Shown: one piece after another, positions 7,869-17,003 of the stretch
How positions within the stretch are numbered: position 1 is the first letter of the stretch
Layout: each line of letters begins with the position of its first letter
Assembly (NCBI GenBank): GCA_022844405.1
Contig: JALHLV010000016.1
Coordinates: 30,821-94,820, forward strand
DNA: 64,000 bases
Origin: Sphingomonadales bacterium
Lineage (GTDB): Bacteria; Pseudomonadota; Alphaproteobacteria; SMXS01
Reading direction: 5' to 3'
Position numbers and translations under genes: made by a program
Notes under the pieces: generated by a model
Database searches by the model: none
What the model saw: only the letters and a program-made list of their open reading frames with translations
What the model was told of the DNA's origin: nothing

Positions 7869-9440
7869 TCACCTGCGCAGCAGGAAGGGCAGGCGCCGGG
7901 CGAGTTTTTTCGGCACGACGAGCTCGGCGTCCTCGCGGGTGAAGCCGAACCGCACGAGAGCCAGCATGGCGACGATCAGGGTCAAGAGGCCCAGGACGAA
8001 ATAGCCGGTGCGCCACATGCCCTCGGTCAGGTCGAACAGCAGCGCCATGGCCAGCGAAATGCCGGCCGACACGGCGAGGGGCCGGAACAGGCGGCGGTCA
8101 TAGGGCTTGAGGCCGTATATGTAGCGTACCTGCAGGACGCCCAGCACCGCCGACACGTTGATGCCGCCCGCCGCGGCGATGGCCGCCGCCACCATGCTGC
8201 CGCGCAGTCCGCCGCCGAAATATTCCGGATGCGGGATCAGCAGGAACGCCAGCAGCGCCGTCACGGCGACACCCGCCGCCGCATTGAGGAACGGAATCCG
8301 GTACTTGCCGATCATGGCGAGGATCGAGGTGGACGGCCCCCAGGTCACCTCGAGACTCCGGCCGATCACCAGGATCAGCAGCGCGCCGGCGCCGGCGACA
8401 AACTCCGATCCGCTCTGGCGCAGCAATTCGTGCCGGTAGCAGATGACCAGCGTCGCCAGCGGAATGAAGGCGGGCACCGAGACGCGGGTGGCGAAGGCCA
8501 GCATCTCGCGCAAATTGGCCCGGTCGTCCTTGCCGCTGTTGGCCGAGGCGAGCGGGGCGAGGACGTATTCGAAGCTCTCGCGGAACACGTTGAGCACGCT
8601 GACCAGCTTGCGCGCAGCGGCGTAGACGCCCGCAGCCTCGGCGCCGCGCGCGCCCGGCAGCATGACGTTGAGGAAGATCACCGGCAGCCACGAATGCCAC
8701 TTCTTGGCGAAGTTGGGCAGCATCATGCTCGACGAGTACGCCACCATTTCCTTGCCCAGCGCGTGGCCCAGACCGGTCCTGGCGACGAGGTGACCGAGGC
8801 CGTAATGCTTGTGCACCAGCCGGAAGGCGAAAGCCGCGGTGACCGCGAGGCCGATCAGGTGCGAGATGAACAGTCCGAGCGATACGATGCCGATCACCCA
8901 GAACAGCACACCGAAGATCAGCCGGAAGCCCTGTTCGTAGAAAATCCGCACCTTCACCTCGGGCCCGAAGATGCTGCGGGCGCGGATCGCGCCGGTCGCG
9001 ACCTCGATCATCGACCAAAGCGGCACCGCCAGCGCGTAGATCTGGATGATCGTGACCAGATGGGCCGAATCCCGCTCGTTGGCGTTGATCACGCCGGCCA
9101 GCGCCGGCGCCGCCAGGAACATGCCCAGCGCGATCAGGCACGAGAAGGTGAGGGTGGTGTTGACCGCGTATTTCAGCACCCGGCCCGCGGCCACCTCGTT
9201 CTTGGCGCCGGGAATGAAGCGCTGCAGCGCCATGGTCATGCCGAAGTCGGACAGGATGGCGAGGCCCTGCACCAGGCCCCACATCGTCATGAACAGACCG
9301 AAGGTCTGCGAACCGTACATCTGGGTGAACAGGAAGAAGCTGAACAGCTCGATCAGCGCGCCGCTCCGGCCCAGCAGCGCGAGTCCGGCGCCGCGTGCCA
9401 TCACTGCCTTGGTGGAGGGGCCTGGCGGCGCCGAGGACAT
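7869..9440 (-). CDS. MOP-superfamily flippase (Wzx/polysaccharide transporter type)
   Basis: 523-residue polytopic membrane protein with about 12-14 hydrophobic segments and the layout of Wzx/MATE-like lipid flippases (N-terminal arginine-rich helix then FFLFTQMYGSQTFGLFMTMWGL). Family members flip lipid-linked saccharides or lipids across the inner membrane. It is in the same direction as, and seven bases downstream of, lptG, and upstream of the hydroxylase and ceramide-synthase genes. This placement makes a sphingolipid or glycosphingolipid a plausible cargo. Start ATG 9440; GGAGG lies 12 bases upstream. Confidence 0.82.
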   Translation of the reverse strand: MSSAPPGPSTKAVMARGAGLALLGRSGALIELFSFFLFTQMYGSQTFGLFMTMWGLVQGLAILSDFGMTMALQRFIPGAKNEVAAGRVLKYAVNTTLTFSCLIALGMFLAAPALAGVINANERDSAHLVTIIQIYALAVPLWSMIEVATGAIRARSIFGPEVKVRIFYEQGFRLIFGVLFWVIGIVSLGLFISHLIGLAVTAAFAFRLVHKHYGLGHLVARTGLGHALGKEMVAYSSSMMLPNFAKKWHSWLPVIFLNVMLPGARGAEAAGVYAAARKLVSVLNVFRESFEYVLAPLASANSGKDDRANLREMLAFATRVSVPAFIPLATLVICYRHELLRQSGSEFVAGAGALLILVIGRSLEVTWGPSTSILAMIGKYRIPFLNAAAGVAVTALLAFLLIPHPEYFGGGLRGSMVAAAIAAAGGINVSAVLGVLQVRYIYGLKPYDRRLFRPLAVSAGISLAMALLFDLTEGMWRTGYFVLGLLTLIVAMLALVRFGFTREDAELVVPKKLARRLPFLLRR

Positions 9441-9447
9441 GGAAGCG

Positions 9448-10551
9448 CTATGCCTCCGTGTAGAACAATACGGAGGTTCCGAGGAAGAAGAACAGGAACA
9501 GCGGCGTCCAGGCCGCCAGCACCGGCGGGACGGTGCCGAACTGGCCGACGGCGAGCAGCAGATTATCGACCACGAAATAGCTGAAGCCGAACGCCATGCC
9601 GCCGATCACCCGCAGGAACATGGTGCCCGACCGCTGGACGCCGAACGCCGCCATGGCGCCCAGCAGCGGCATCAGGATAGTGCCGAGCGGCCCGGAAACC
9701 TTGTGGTGCAGCCAGGCGGTCAGCTTGCTGACGCTCATGCCTTCGCCCTTGAGCTGGCCGACGGCGTTCGCCAGCCGGCCGATCGGCACGGTTTCGGGGT
9801 CGATGGACAGCGCACGGAAGCGGGCCGGCGGGATTTTCGTGTCCCAGGTCATGCGCGGCGTCGCGGTGACCTTCATCTCGTCGACGTTGAACCGGGTCAC
9901 GTCGAACATGGTCCACTGACCGTTGGAATAGGCGGCGAAGTTGGCCGAAGTGATGTGCTTGATCCGGCCGCCGCCGTCCAGCTTGTACAGCGTCACCTTG
10001 TCGAGGATGGTGCCGTCGCGGGCCACCGCCTGCGCCCGCACGCGGGTGTCGCCCTCGATCGCCCAGGCGTCGGACTTGGACGGTGGCAACGTCACGTCGC
10101 CGACGGCGAAGCCGCTGGCGCGCCAGCGCCCGTACTCGTCGTTGGATTGGGCGACGATGGTCTCGTTCATGGCGAAGTGGAACACCGCCGCGACGGCGCA
10201 TACGCCCATCATCGGAAAGATGATCTTGAACGACGACACGCCGCTCGACTGCATTACCGCGATTTCGCTGCTCTGCGCGAGCGTGGTGCAGGTGATCAGC
10301 GTGGCGAGCAGCGCCGAGAAGCCGATGACGTTGGACACCATCTGTGGGAAGCGCAGCACCGTGAAGCGCCAGATCGAGTCCATGCCCGCGCCGGCCGGCT
10401 CCAGGATGTCGCCGCTTTCCGACAGCACGTCGAGGGCCTGCATGATGATGGCGATGCCGAACAGCAGCACCAGGAAGCGCACCAGGAACATCTTGGCGAT
10501 GTATTCCAGAAGGACGGGGATCGACGAGCTGTGTTGCTGCAGTCTGGTCAT
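9448..10551 (-). CDS. lptG: LptG/YjgQ-family lipid export permease
   Basis: 367-residue permease of the YjgP/YjgQ family. Three N-terminal transmembrane helices, a periplasmic beta-rich middle part (about residues 100-270), and three C-terminal helices match LptG. In the Lpt system, LptF and LptG form the membrane core that extracts LPS from the inner membrane, powered by LptB. It overlaps lptF by four bases. Because both genes are flanked on both sides by sphingolipid genes, they may serve a sphingolipid rather than, or as well as, LPS. No LptA, LptB or LptC gene is present in the window. Confidence 0.88.
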   Translation of the reverse strand: MTRLQQHSSSIPVLLEYIAKMFLVRFLVLLFGIAIIMQALDVLSESGDILEPAGAGMDSIWRFTVLRFPQMVSNVIGFSALLATLITCTTLAQSSEIAVMQSSGVSSFKIIFPMMGVCAVAAVFHFAMNETIVAQSNDEYGRWRASGFAVGDVTLPPSKSDAWAIEGDTRVRAQAVARDGTILDKVTLYKLDGGGRIKHITSANFAAYSNGQWTMFDVTRFNVDEMKVTATPRMTWDTKIPPARFRALSIDPETVPIGRLANAVGQLKGEGMSVSKLTAWLHHKVSGPLGTILMPLLGAMAAFGVQRSGTMFLRVIGGMAFGFSYFVVDNLLLAVGQFGTVPPVLAAWTPLFLFFFLGTSVLFYTEA

Positions 10552-11759
10552 GCCGGCTGGCCCTCAGCCCCATCCTTCTTGGGCCGGAAGAAGCTGATCT
10601 TCTGCACCGAGCCGATCAGCGTGTCCCAGCCGTTCTCGATCCAGGCCAGCGGCCTTATGCCGACCCGGAACGCCGTCGTATAGAAGAAGAATCCGGACAA
10701 TCCCACGAACACCACGAAAGGCATGAACAGGCCGACGAGCCCCGAGCTTTCGCCCAGGCTGGCCGCCGCGGTGCCGAACTCCAGCGTCTTGTGCAAGGTC
10801 AGCAGCAGGATGACGCCGACGACCAGGCCGAGCTGCTTCTGCTGCCGCTTGGCGCCCACGCCCAGGCCCACCGCCATGAACGGCAGGATCAGGATGGTCA
10901 GCGAGCGCAGGATGCGGTCGAAGAACGCCGACATGTAGGTGCGCGCCTCACGCGGGTTGCTCGCGCTGTGCGACTGCGACCACAGCTCGGGCAGGGTCAG
11001 TTCGCGCTCCTTGTTGCCGCGGGCGCGGAAGGCGGCGATCTGCGGCATCTCGAACGGATAGTCGTGCTGGGTGAAGGTGAACACCCGCGGCGCCGGCTTG
11101 CGCGGCTCGACATCGACGATCACGCCCTCGCGCAGCCGCATCAGCACGGTGCGGCCGTCGGGCGTGGCGAGGAACGAGCCTTCCCGTGCGGTGATCGTCG
11201 AGACGTGGCCATCCGGGCGTTCCTTCTGGGCGAAGATGCCCTCGAGGCGCTGGCCGCCATCATGGGCCTTCTCGATCCGCAGGGTGAAACCGTCGCCCAG
11301 ATAGCTGTACTCGCCGGGCCGGATGCTGGTGCCGAAGGCGCCCGACGTCAGGTCGAACAGCAGGCTCTGGTAGGTATAGAACGCGCGCGGCTGGATGAAG
11401 CCCAGCAGCGCCAGGTTGATGATCATCAGCACGCCGGACAGCGCGATGGGCCCGCGCATCAGCCGGAACAGGCCAAGGCCGCCGGCCTGCAGCGCCTCGA
11501 GTTCGCTGTTGTTGGTCAGCTTGCGGAAGGCAAGCAGCACGCCGAGCAGGAAGCCCAGCGGCAAGGCGAGGCCGATATACTGCGGAATCAGGTTGCCCAG
11601 CATCCTGAACACCACGCCGACCGGGCCGCCCTGGTTGGCCACCAGGTCGAACAGGCGCAACATTTTTTCCAGCAGCAGCAGCATGGCCGACACGCCGACG
11701 GTCATCAGCAGCGGCGTCATCACCTGGCGCAGGATGTAGATGTCGACCTTTCTGAACAC
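10548..11759 (-). CDS. lptF: LptF/YjgP-family lipid export permease
   Basis: 403-residue partner of LptG with the same three-plus-three helix layout and a central periplasmic domain. The start is placed at GTG 11759 (VFRKVDIYILRQV), preceded by AAAGGA at ten bases; the longer frame to 11819 adds an arginine-rich stretch that does not resemble the family. The stop overlaps the lptG start by four bases, so the two are co-translated. It is probably the first gene of a minus-strand operon lptF-lptG-flippase-hydroxylase-ceramide synthase. Confidence 0.88.
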   Translation of the reverse strand: MFRKVDIYILRQVMTPLLMTVGVSAMLLLLEKMLRLFDLVANQGGPVGVVFRMLGNLIPQYIGLALPLGFLLGVLLAFRKLTNNSELEALQAGGLGLFRLMRGPIALSGVLMIINLALLGFIQPRAFYTYQSLLFDLTSGAFGTSIRPGEYSYLGDGFTLRIEKAHDGGQRLEGIFAQKERPDGHVSTITAREGSFLATPDGRTVLMRLREGVIVDVEPRKPAPRVFTFTQHDYPFEMPQIAAFRARGNKERELTLPELWSQSHSASNPREARTYMSAFFDRILRSLTILILPFMAVGLGVGAKRQQKQLGLVVGVILLLTLHKTLEFGTAAASLGESSGLVGLFMPFVVFVGLSGFFFYTTAFRVGIRPLAWIENGWDTLIGSVQKISFFRPKKDGAEGQPA

Positions 11760-11940
11760 GGTCGGGCAGTCCTTTCGGCGGATGCGCATGGATCGACCGA
11801 CGCGGCGCCATGCGATCACGCGGCAGCGGTTTCAAGTAAAGAGTGCCCCCCGTTGATTGCAAACGAATTCTGTAGCGAACAATTCCCGCGCCCGGCCGTT
11901 CGGCCTAGGTTCATCCTCGCGCCTTAGGATGACGCGCGCT

Positions 11941-12546
11941 ATGACCATGCATGCAGCAGGGAGACGAGACTTGGCATCAACGTCGCGACGGCACCGCTGG
12001 TTCACCGCCGTGGCGGCGACATGTGCCGTTCTGGCGGCCGGCACCGCCCGCGCCGGCGACGAGCAGCGCGTCCCCGTCCCCGAGCGCCTTCAGGGCCTGC
12101 AGCTTTCGGGCAAGGCGCTGGACGCGGTCGCCGGGCGGATCGATCCGTCCAAGCCGCTCGGCTGGTGCGATCCGGCGGATACCGGGCCGCGCATCCGGGT
12201 GATCGTGCCCAATGTGCGCAATGCCGAGGGCAACATCAGGCTCAGTCTGCACGGTCCCGACCCCGAGCAGTGGGTGGGCAAGAAGGGCGGCAAGCTGATC
12301 CGCTTCGACGTGCCTGCCCGACAGGGCCGCATGGAAATCTGCATGCCGCTGCCCTATGGCAAGCGCGTCTACGCCGTCGGCCTGTATCACGACGAGAACG
12401 CCAACGGGAAATACGGCTTCGCCGGCGAGGGCTACGGCTTCTCCAACGACGCCAGGGCCGGCGCGTTCGGCCCGGCCTCGCACAAGGCCGCGGCGTTCAC
12501 CGCGGGCGACGCGACCACGGAGCTGACGATCAGCCTCCGCTATTGA
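11941..12546 (+). CDS. Secreted DUF2141 protein
   Basis: 201-residue exported protein. An N-terminal arginine-rich segment and hydrophobic core (WFTAVAATCAVLAAGTARAG) form a signal peptide; the twin arginines near residues 8 and 16-17 might allow Tat use. The mature part carries the DUF2141 beta-sandwich pattern: VPNVRNAEGNIRLSLHG, then KRVYAVGLYHDENANGKYGF and EGYGFSNDARAGAFGPASH. Function of the family is unknown. It begins a plus-strand run with the lipid kinase and nucleotidyltransferase-like genes and diverges from lptF, so an envelope or lipid role is suggested by context only. Confidence 0.85.
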   Translation: MTMHAAGRRDLASTSRRHRWFTAVAATCAVLAAGTARAGDEQRVPVPERLQGLQLSGKALDAVAGRIDPSKPLGWCDPADTGPRIRVIVPNVRNAEGNIRLSLHGPDPEQWVGKKGGKLIRFDVPARQGRMEICMPLPYGKRVYAVGLYHDENANGKYGFAGEGYGFSNDARAGAFGPASHKAAAFTAGDATTELTISLRY

Positions 12547-12626
12547 GCATTCCGTCGCTTGTCGTTTGACCCGGAACCAATTGCTGCCTAAGTTCGCGCC
12601 TTTCCAGCCACTTGGAACAGGTTCCG

Positions 12627-13595
12627 GTGACACTCGAAGAAATCGGCGTCATCAGCAATCCGGGCAGTACCCGGATGAACAAGATGTTGCAGGAGTTCCG
12701 GCAGGTGGTCGCGGGTTATGCCGGCGTCGCCTACCGAGAGCTTTCCCATATCGACGACATGGAGCACATCCTGCGCGACTTTGCGGCGCAGGGAGTCAAG
12801 TTGCTCATTCTGAGCGGCGGCGACGGTACTCTGCAGCTCGGCGTCACCGCGCTGATGAACCACGACATCTTTCCTGACCCGCCAGTGATCGCCATCCTGC
12901 CCGGCGGCCGCACCAACATGGTGGCCGAGGCGCTCGGCATGTACGGTACGCCCAGTGAGTGCCTGCGCGACGTGATCGACGGCGCGTTGAACGGCAGGCT
13001 CAAGACCGTCGACCTGCCGTTCATCCGGCTGCAGGTGAAACCGGACGCGGCCCCGGTGTATGGCGCGTTCTTCGGCGCCGCGACCATCGTCCGCGGCATC
13101 GAGTTCACCCGCAACGTGATCTATCCGCTGGGCATGCCCAATTTCCTGTCGCATGCCATCGCCATCGTTTACCTGGTCGCCAACGCGGCGTGGCCGTTCA
13201 AGGGGGCGAACGCGCCCATGCGGGCCGAACCCATGCACGTGAATTTCGGCGACAGCCCGCCGGAGGCGAAAGCCTACATGATCGTGCTGGTGACCACGCT
13301 CAACCGGCTGATCCTGGGCCTGTCGTCGGCCTCGGCGGTGGGCGAGGGTGCGCTGCGCTACACCAGCATCGAATACACCGTCCCGGCCGCGGCGCGCGCC
13401 GCCTGGACATTTCTGTTCGGCCGTCCGTCGGCCAAACCGGTGCGCGGTCTGGTCCGCCGCCGCCTGCACGGCGTCGAGATTCGCACCACCAGCCCGGTGA
13501 CGCTCGACGGCGAGTTCTTCGTGCCCGATCCCGCCCATCCGGTGACGCTGGAGGCGACTCCGCCCTTCACCTTCGTCAGGCTGAAAGACGAATGA
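12627..13595 (+). CDS. Diacylglycerol kinase-family lipid kinase (candidate ceramide kinase)
   Basis: 322-residue lipid kinase. The catalytic glycine-rich motif SGGDGTLQLG follows the N-terminal VISNPGS typical of the DAGK/YegS fold; the C-terminal half has the usual beta-sandwich. GTG 12627 is the chosen start, giving MTLEEIGVISNP. The Caulobacter sphingolipid locus contains a ceramide kinase of this family needed for anionic ceramide phosphoglycerate lipids; position within this locus suggests the same substrate, but diacylglycerol or sphingoid base remain possible. Its stop overlaps the next start (ATGA), coupling the two. Confidence 0.82.
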   Translation: MTLEEIGVISNPGSTRMNKMLQEFRQVVAGYAGVAYRELSHIDDMEHILRDFAAQGVKLLILSGGDGTLQLGVTALMNHDIFPDPPVIAILPGGRTNMVAEALGMYGTPSECLRDVIDGALNGRLKTVDLPFIRLQVKPDAAPVYGAFFGAATIVRGIEFTRNVIYPLGMPNFLSHAIAIVYLVANAAWPFKGANAPMRAEPMHVNFGDSPPEAKAYMIVLVTTLNRLILGLSSASAVGEGALRYTSIEYTVPAAARAAWTFLFGRPSAKPVRGLVRRRLHGVEIRTTSPVTLDGEFFVPDPAHPVTLEATPPFTFVRLKDE

Positions 13596-14548
13596 CCGGC
13601 GAGGGCGAGGATTTCCGGACAGTCATGGACCGGGTCCTGGTCGAACTGTACCAGCCGCTCTTTCCCGCCGCCGAGGCCGCCACGAAGGATCTGCTCGCCG
13701 CCCATCCCGGCGCGTCGGCGATCCTGTTCTACGGCTCGTGCCTGCGCACGGGCTCGGACGACGACAAGATCCTGGATTTCTATGTGTTGGCCGACGACCT
13801 CGCCGAAGCGAACGGCAGCGCGCTGCTGGGTTTCTTCAACCGCGTCCTGCCGCCCAACGTGTTCTACCGGGAGACGCCGTTCGACGGCCGCATGGTGCGC
13901 ATCAAATACGCGCTGATGTCGACCGACGGTTTCGTCGAGTCCATGAGCCTGGATTGCCTCAACCCCAGCTTCTGGGCCCGCTTCGCCCAGCCCTGCGCGC
14001 TGGCCTGGGTGCGCGACCCGCGCACCGCCGGCTATGTGGCCGAAGCCGTTGCCCAAGCGGTGATCACGGCGGTCTCGGTGGTGGTGCCGGTCCATCCGTC
14101 GCCGTTCACGCCCGACGAGCTTTGGTCGCATGTGTTCCAGATGACCTATGGAGCCGAGCTCCGATCAGAGAATGCGGCCACCAAGGGCGGCGAGATCTTC
14201 CGCGACTATCCCGACCGTTACCGCGACCTGGCGGTCCCGGCCATGCGGGCAGGCGGCATCCAGGTGGAGGTGGACGAGCACGGATATTTGCGGACCACCG
14301 TGCCGCCGTCGCGCGGCCGGCAGGAGATGCGCCGGTGGCGCACAAGGCGGTTGCAGGGCAAGACGCTCAGCCTGCTGCGGCTGATCAAGGGCGCCTTCAC
14401 CTTCACCGGTGGGCTCGACTACCTGGCGTGGAAGATGCGCCGCCATTCCGGCGTGGAAATCCCGATCAAGCCGTGGCACCGGCGCCATCCGATCATCGGC
14501 GGCCTGGTGCTGCTCCGGAAGGCGCGGCGCAAGGGTGGGTTCCGCTAG
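13592..14548 (+). CDS. Nucleotidyltransferase-like protein of the sphingolipid locus
   Basis: 318-residue protein. Residues about 46-66 contain FYGSCLRTG followed by DDDKILDFYV, which resembles the GS...D-x-D pattern of Pol-beta type nucleotidyltransferases. The C-terminal third is basic and helical. Translational coupling to the lipid kinase (ATGA) suggests they act consecutively on a sphingolipid head group, for example by adding a further anionic group. No experimentally defined name is assigned here. Its stop codon interlocks with that of the convergent spt gene (shared CTAG). Confidence 0.65.
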   Translation: MTGEGEDFRTVMDRVLVELYQPLFPAAEAATKDLLAAHPGASAILFYGSCLRTGSDDDKILDFYVLADDLAEANGSALLGFFNRVLPPNVFYRETPFDGRMVRIKYALMSTDGFVESMSLDCLNPSFWARFAQPCALAWVRDPRTAGYVAEAVAQAVITAVSVVVPVHPSPFTPDELWSHVFQMTYGAELRSENAATKGGEIFRDYPDRYRDLAVPAMRAGGIQVEVDEHGYLRTTVPPSRGRQEMRRWRTRRLQGKTLSLLRLIKGAFTFTGGLDYLAWKMRRHSGVEIPIKPWHRRHPIIGGLVLLRKARRKGGFR

Positions 14549-15750
14549 GCCGCCGGCTGGCTGAGCACACTGTTCGACCGCGCCAGGCGCTCGAACGTAT
14601 CCACGATCGTCTTGACCTGTTCCTCGGTATGGGCGGCGCTGAGGCTGCAGCGCAGCAGGTTCAGGCCCTGCGGCGTGGCCGGCGGCATGGCCAGGTTGAC
14701 GTAGACGCCGTTGTTCAGCAGCTGCTCCCAAAGCCGCACCGCCATGTCGCGGTCGTCGATCTTCACGGCGACCACCGGGCTGGGCGCCGCGCCCAGGTTG
14801 AAGCCGGCGCGGGTGAGGCCTTCGTGGAGCTGCCGGGCGTTGCGCCACAGCTTCTCGCGGTGCTGCGGCTCGGAGCCCAGGATCTCGATCGCCTTCAGCG
14901 CCGAGGCGACCACCGACGGCGGCAGCGAGGCGGTGAACATGTAGGGGCGCGCGGCAAGGCGCAGGATCTCGAACTTGGGATGGTTCGACACGCAATAGCC
15001 GCCGATGGTGCCGACGCTCTTGCTGAAGGTGCCGACGACGAACTCGACGTCGTGCATGACGCCGGCTTCCTGCACCACGCCGCAGCCGGTCTCGCCGAAC
15101 ACGCCGAGGGAGTGGGCTTCGTCCACCATCAGGGACGCGCCGTGCCGGTTCTTGACCTCGACCAGTTCCTTCATGGGCGCCTTGTCGCCCAGCATGGAAT
15201 AGAGGCCCTCGATGACGATCAGCACGTTGGCGCCGGTGCCCAGGCGGCGCAGCCGTTTGTCCAGGTCGTCGGCGTCGTTGTGCTTGAAGCGGACGATGGT
15301 GGCGTCGGACATCTTGCAGGCGTCGTAGATGCTGGCGTGGCTGTCGGCGTCGATGACGATGACGTCGTCCTTGCCGGCGATGGTGCCGATGCTCGCCATG
15401 TTGGCGAGGAAGCCGGTGCTGAACACCATGCAGTGCTGCGCGCCGTAGAGGTTCGCGATGGCGGCTTCCAACGCCTTGTGGCCGGTATAGGTGCCGTTCA
15501 GCACCCGCGAGCCCGTCGTGCCCGTGCCGGCCGCGTCGAGCGCCTCGTGCGCCGCCTGGATGCAGCGCGGGTCGAAGGTCAGGCCCAGATAGTTGTTGGT
15601 GCCGGCCAGGATCGTCCGCTTGCCCTTGATCACCGCCTCGGTGGGCGAGATGATCTGCTCCATGACGACGTCGATGGGGCTGGTGTCCTCGAAACCCAGC
15701 GCCTCGCGAGCCCGGATCATCGGGTCGAATTTGTCGAACAGGTCAGCCAT
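14545..15750 (-). CDS. spt: Serine palmitoyltransferase (alpha-oxoamine synthase family)
   Basis: 401-residue PLP enzyme condensing serine with an acyl thioester to 3-ketosphinganine, the first committed step of sphingolipid synthesis. The PLP lysine is in GTFSKSVGTIGG, the cofactor-ring Asp in VDEAHSLGVFG, and a glycine motif GTGTTGSRVLNGT is present. The immediate neighbours (dedicated acyl carrier protein, CerR-like reductase, acyl-ACP synthetase) discriminate it from KBL, BioF and HemA. The start overlaps the ACP gene by eight bases. Cytosolic; the acyl donor is probably acyl-ACP rather than CoA. Confidence 0.9.
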   Translation of the reverse strand: MADLFDKFDPMIRAREALGFEDTSPIDVVMEQIISPTEAVIKGKRTILAGTNNYLGLTFDPRCIQAAHEALDAAGTGTTGSRVLNGTYTGHKALEAAIANLYGAQHCMVFSTGFLANMASIGTIAGKDDVIVIDADSHASIYDACKMSDATIVRFKHNDADDLDKRLRRLGTGANVLIVIEGLYSMLGDKAPMKELVEVKNRHGASLMVDEAHSLGVFGETGCGVVQEAGVMHDVEFVVGTFSKSVGTIGGYCVSNHPKFEILRLAARPYMFTASLPPSVVASALKAIEILGSEPQHREKLWRNARQLHEGLTRAGFNLGAAPSPVVAVKIDDRDMAVRLWEQLLNNGVYVNLAMPPATPQGLNLLRCSLSAAHTEEQVKTIVDTFERLARSNSVLSQPAA

Positions 15751-15988
15751 TCTTCTTCTCGATCAGGGTGTTGACCGCGTCGGCGACCTGGCCGACGGTC
15801 TCCAGGTCAGGCAGCAGGTTGAGCGGGATGATGATGTCGAAGTGGTCTTCCATCTCGGCGACGAAGTCCATCACGGTCAGCGAATCCCACTCCAGATCGG
15901 TGGCAAAAGTGCTCGACGGCGTTACCGCCACACCCTTGCGATTGAGGGGCGCGATCAGGGTGACGATCTCGTCCAGCGCGTTGCTCAT
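15743..15988 (-). CDS. Acyl carrier protein for sphingolipid synthesis
   Basis: 81-residue acyl carrier protein. The phosphopantetheine Ser lies in EWDSLTVMDF. The chosen start, ATG 15988 (MSNALDEIV), has a weak AGG ten bases upstream. The sequence diverges from AcpP of fatty acid synthesis and is linked to spt by an eight-base overlap, so it likely delivers the acyl chain to serine palmitoyltransferase, as described for AcpR in Caulobacter. A shift to 16009 (TTG) is possible but adds residues unlike ACP. Confidence 0.88.
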   Translation of the reverse strand: MSNALDEIVTLIAPLNRKGVAVTPSSTFATDLEWDSLTVMDFVAEMEDHFDIIIPLNLLPDLETVGQVADAVNTLIEKKNG

Positions 15989-16066
15989 GAAGGGTCGGCC
16001 TGCCTGCAATTGTCCGGAGCGCGGGTTATAGCACTGGCCCGGATGAAGCCCAACCCGCGAATAGGC

Positions 16067-16999
16067 TCAGGGCAGGTCGCCATGGGCCTCATACCAGGCG
16101 CGGGTCTCGGCGAGGCCGCGCGACGCCGGAATCGATGCCCGCCAGCCGGCCTCGGCAAGGGTGGGGTCGCGGCAGACCCAGTCCGGATGGGCGAGCTCGC
16201 GCGCTTTTCCCGGCGTCAGCATCGGTACGCCGCCGGTGGCCAGGCTGGCCAGCCAGACGGCGCCGCCCGCCGCCCGCAGCAGGCCGCCCGGCACGAAGAC
16301 CGGCCGAGGCTGGCCGGGGCCGCCGCCGATCATGCCCAGCACCTCGGCGAAGCTGTAGCCGTCGGCCGCCCCGTCATGGACCTCGGCGGTCCGGCCCGAA
16401 AGGCCGGGCAGGGCGATGGCGGCGACGATGGCGGCGGCCAGGTCCGCCACATGCACCAGCGAAGTGCGATGACGCGGGCCGCCGGGCAGGAACGGGCGGC
16501 GGCGGCGCGCGGCCTTGAAGAACACCAGCGTTTCCCGGTCGCCGGGACCGTAGACCGCCGGCGGGCGCAGGATGGTCCAGTCGAGGCCCGGCGATGCCTG
16601 TACCAGCACTTCCGCCGCGGCCTTGCTGGCCGCGTAGCCGGACAGGGCAGGTTCCCGGGCGGCGAGGGACGACAGGTGGATGAAACGCGCCTTGCGTCCG
16701 CCCAGCGCGGCGATCAACCGCGCGGTGCCGCCCTTGTTGACGGCGAAGAACTCGGCCCGGCGCCGCGCCTTGATCAGCCCGGCCACATGGATGACGGCGT
16801 CCGCGCCGGCGACCAACGTGCCAAGGGCCGGTTCGTCGGTCAGGCCGCCGGAAACCCAGGTGACACCGTCACGGGCCGGCTGCGCGCGGCGGGTCAGCGC
16901 GGAAACCAGAAAGCCCTGCTTCAGAAGTTCGTCCAGCACCGCGGCGCCGACGAAACCCGTCGGCCCGGTCAGCGCGACGCGTCTGGCGGGTCCGGTCAT
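16067..16999 (-). CDS. NAD-dependent epimerase/reductase, CerR-like
   Basis: 310-residue extended SDR. The dinucleotide motif GPTGFVGAAV begins near residue 11 and the active-site pair is YAASK. In bacterial sphingolipid loci an enzyme of this class (CerR) reduces the 3-keto group to the dihydro form; the gene set here is the same as in Caulobacter. It is four bases downstream of the acyl-ACP synthetase gene and upstream of the ACP gene in one minus-strand operon. An alternative role as a nucleotide-sugar epimerase is less likely in this context. Confidence 0.82.
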   Translation of the reverse strand: MTGPARRVALTGPTGFVGAAVLDELLKQGFLVSALTRRAQPARDGVTWVSGGLTDEPALGTLVAGADAVIHVAGLIKARRRAEFFAVNKGGTARLIAALGGRKARFIHLSSLAAREPALSGYAASKAAAEVLVQASPGLDWTILRPPAVYGPGDRETLVFFKAARRRRPFLPGGPRHRTSLVHVADLAAAIVAAIALPGLSGRTAEVHDGAADGYSFAEVLGMIGGGPGQPRPVFVPGGLLRAAGGAVWLASLATGGVPMLTPGKARELAHPDWVCRDPTLAEAGWRASIPASRGLAETRAWYEAHGDLP

Positions 17000-17003
17000 G
17001 GGG

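Noticed and set aside
14545..15750. Glycine C-acetyltransferase (Kbl), BioF or HemA as identity of the alpha-oxoamine synthase.
   Set aside because: No threonine, biotin or heme genes nearby; the ACP, CerR-like and acyl-ACP synthetase neighbours point to serine palmitoyltransferase.
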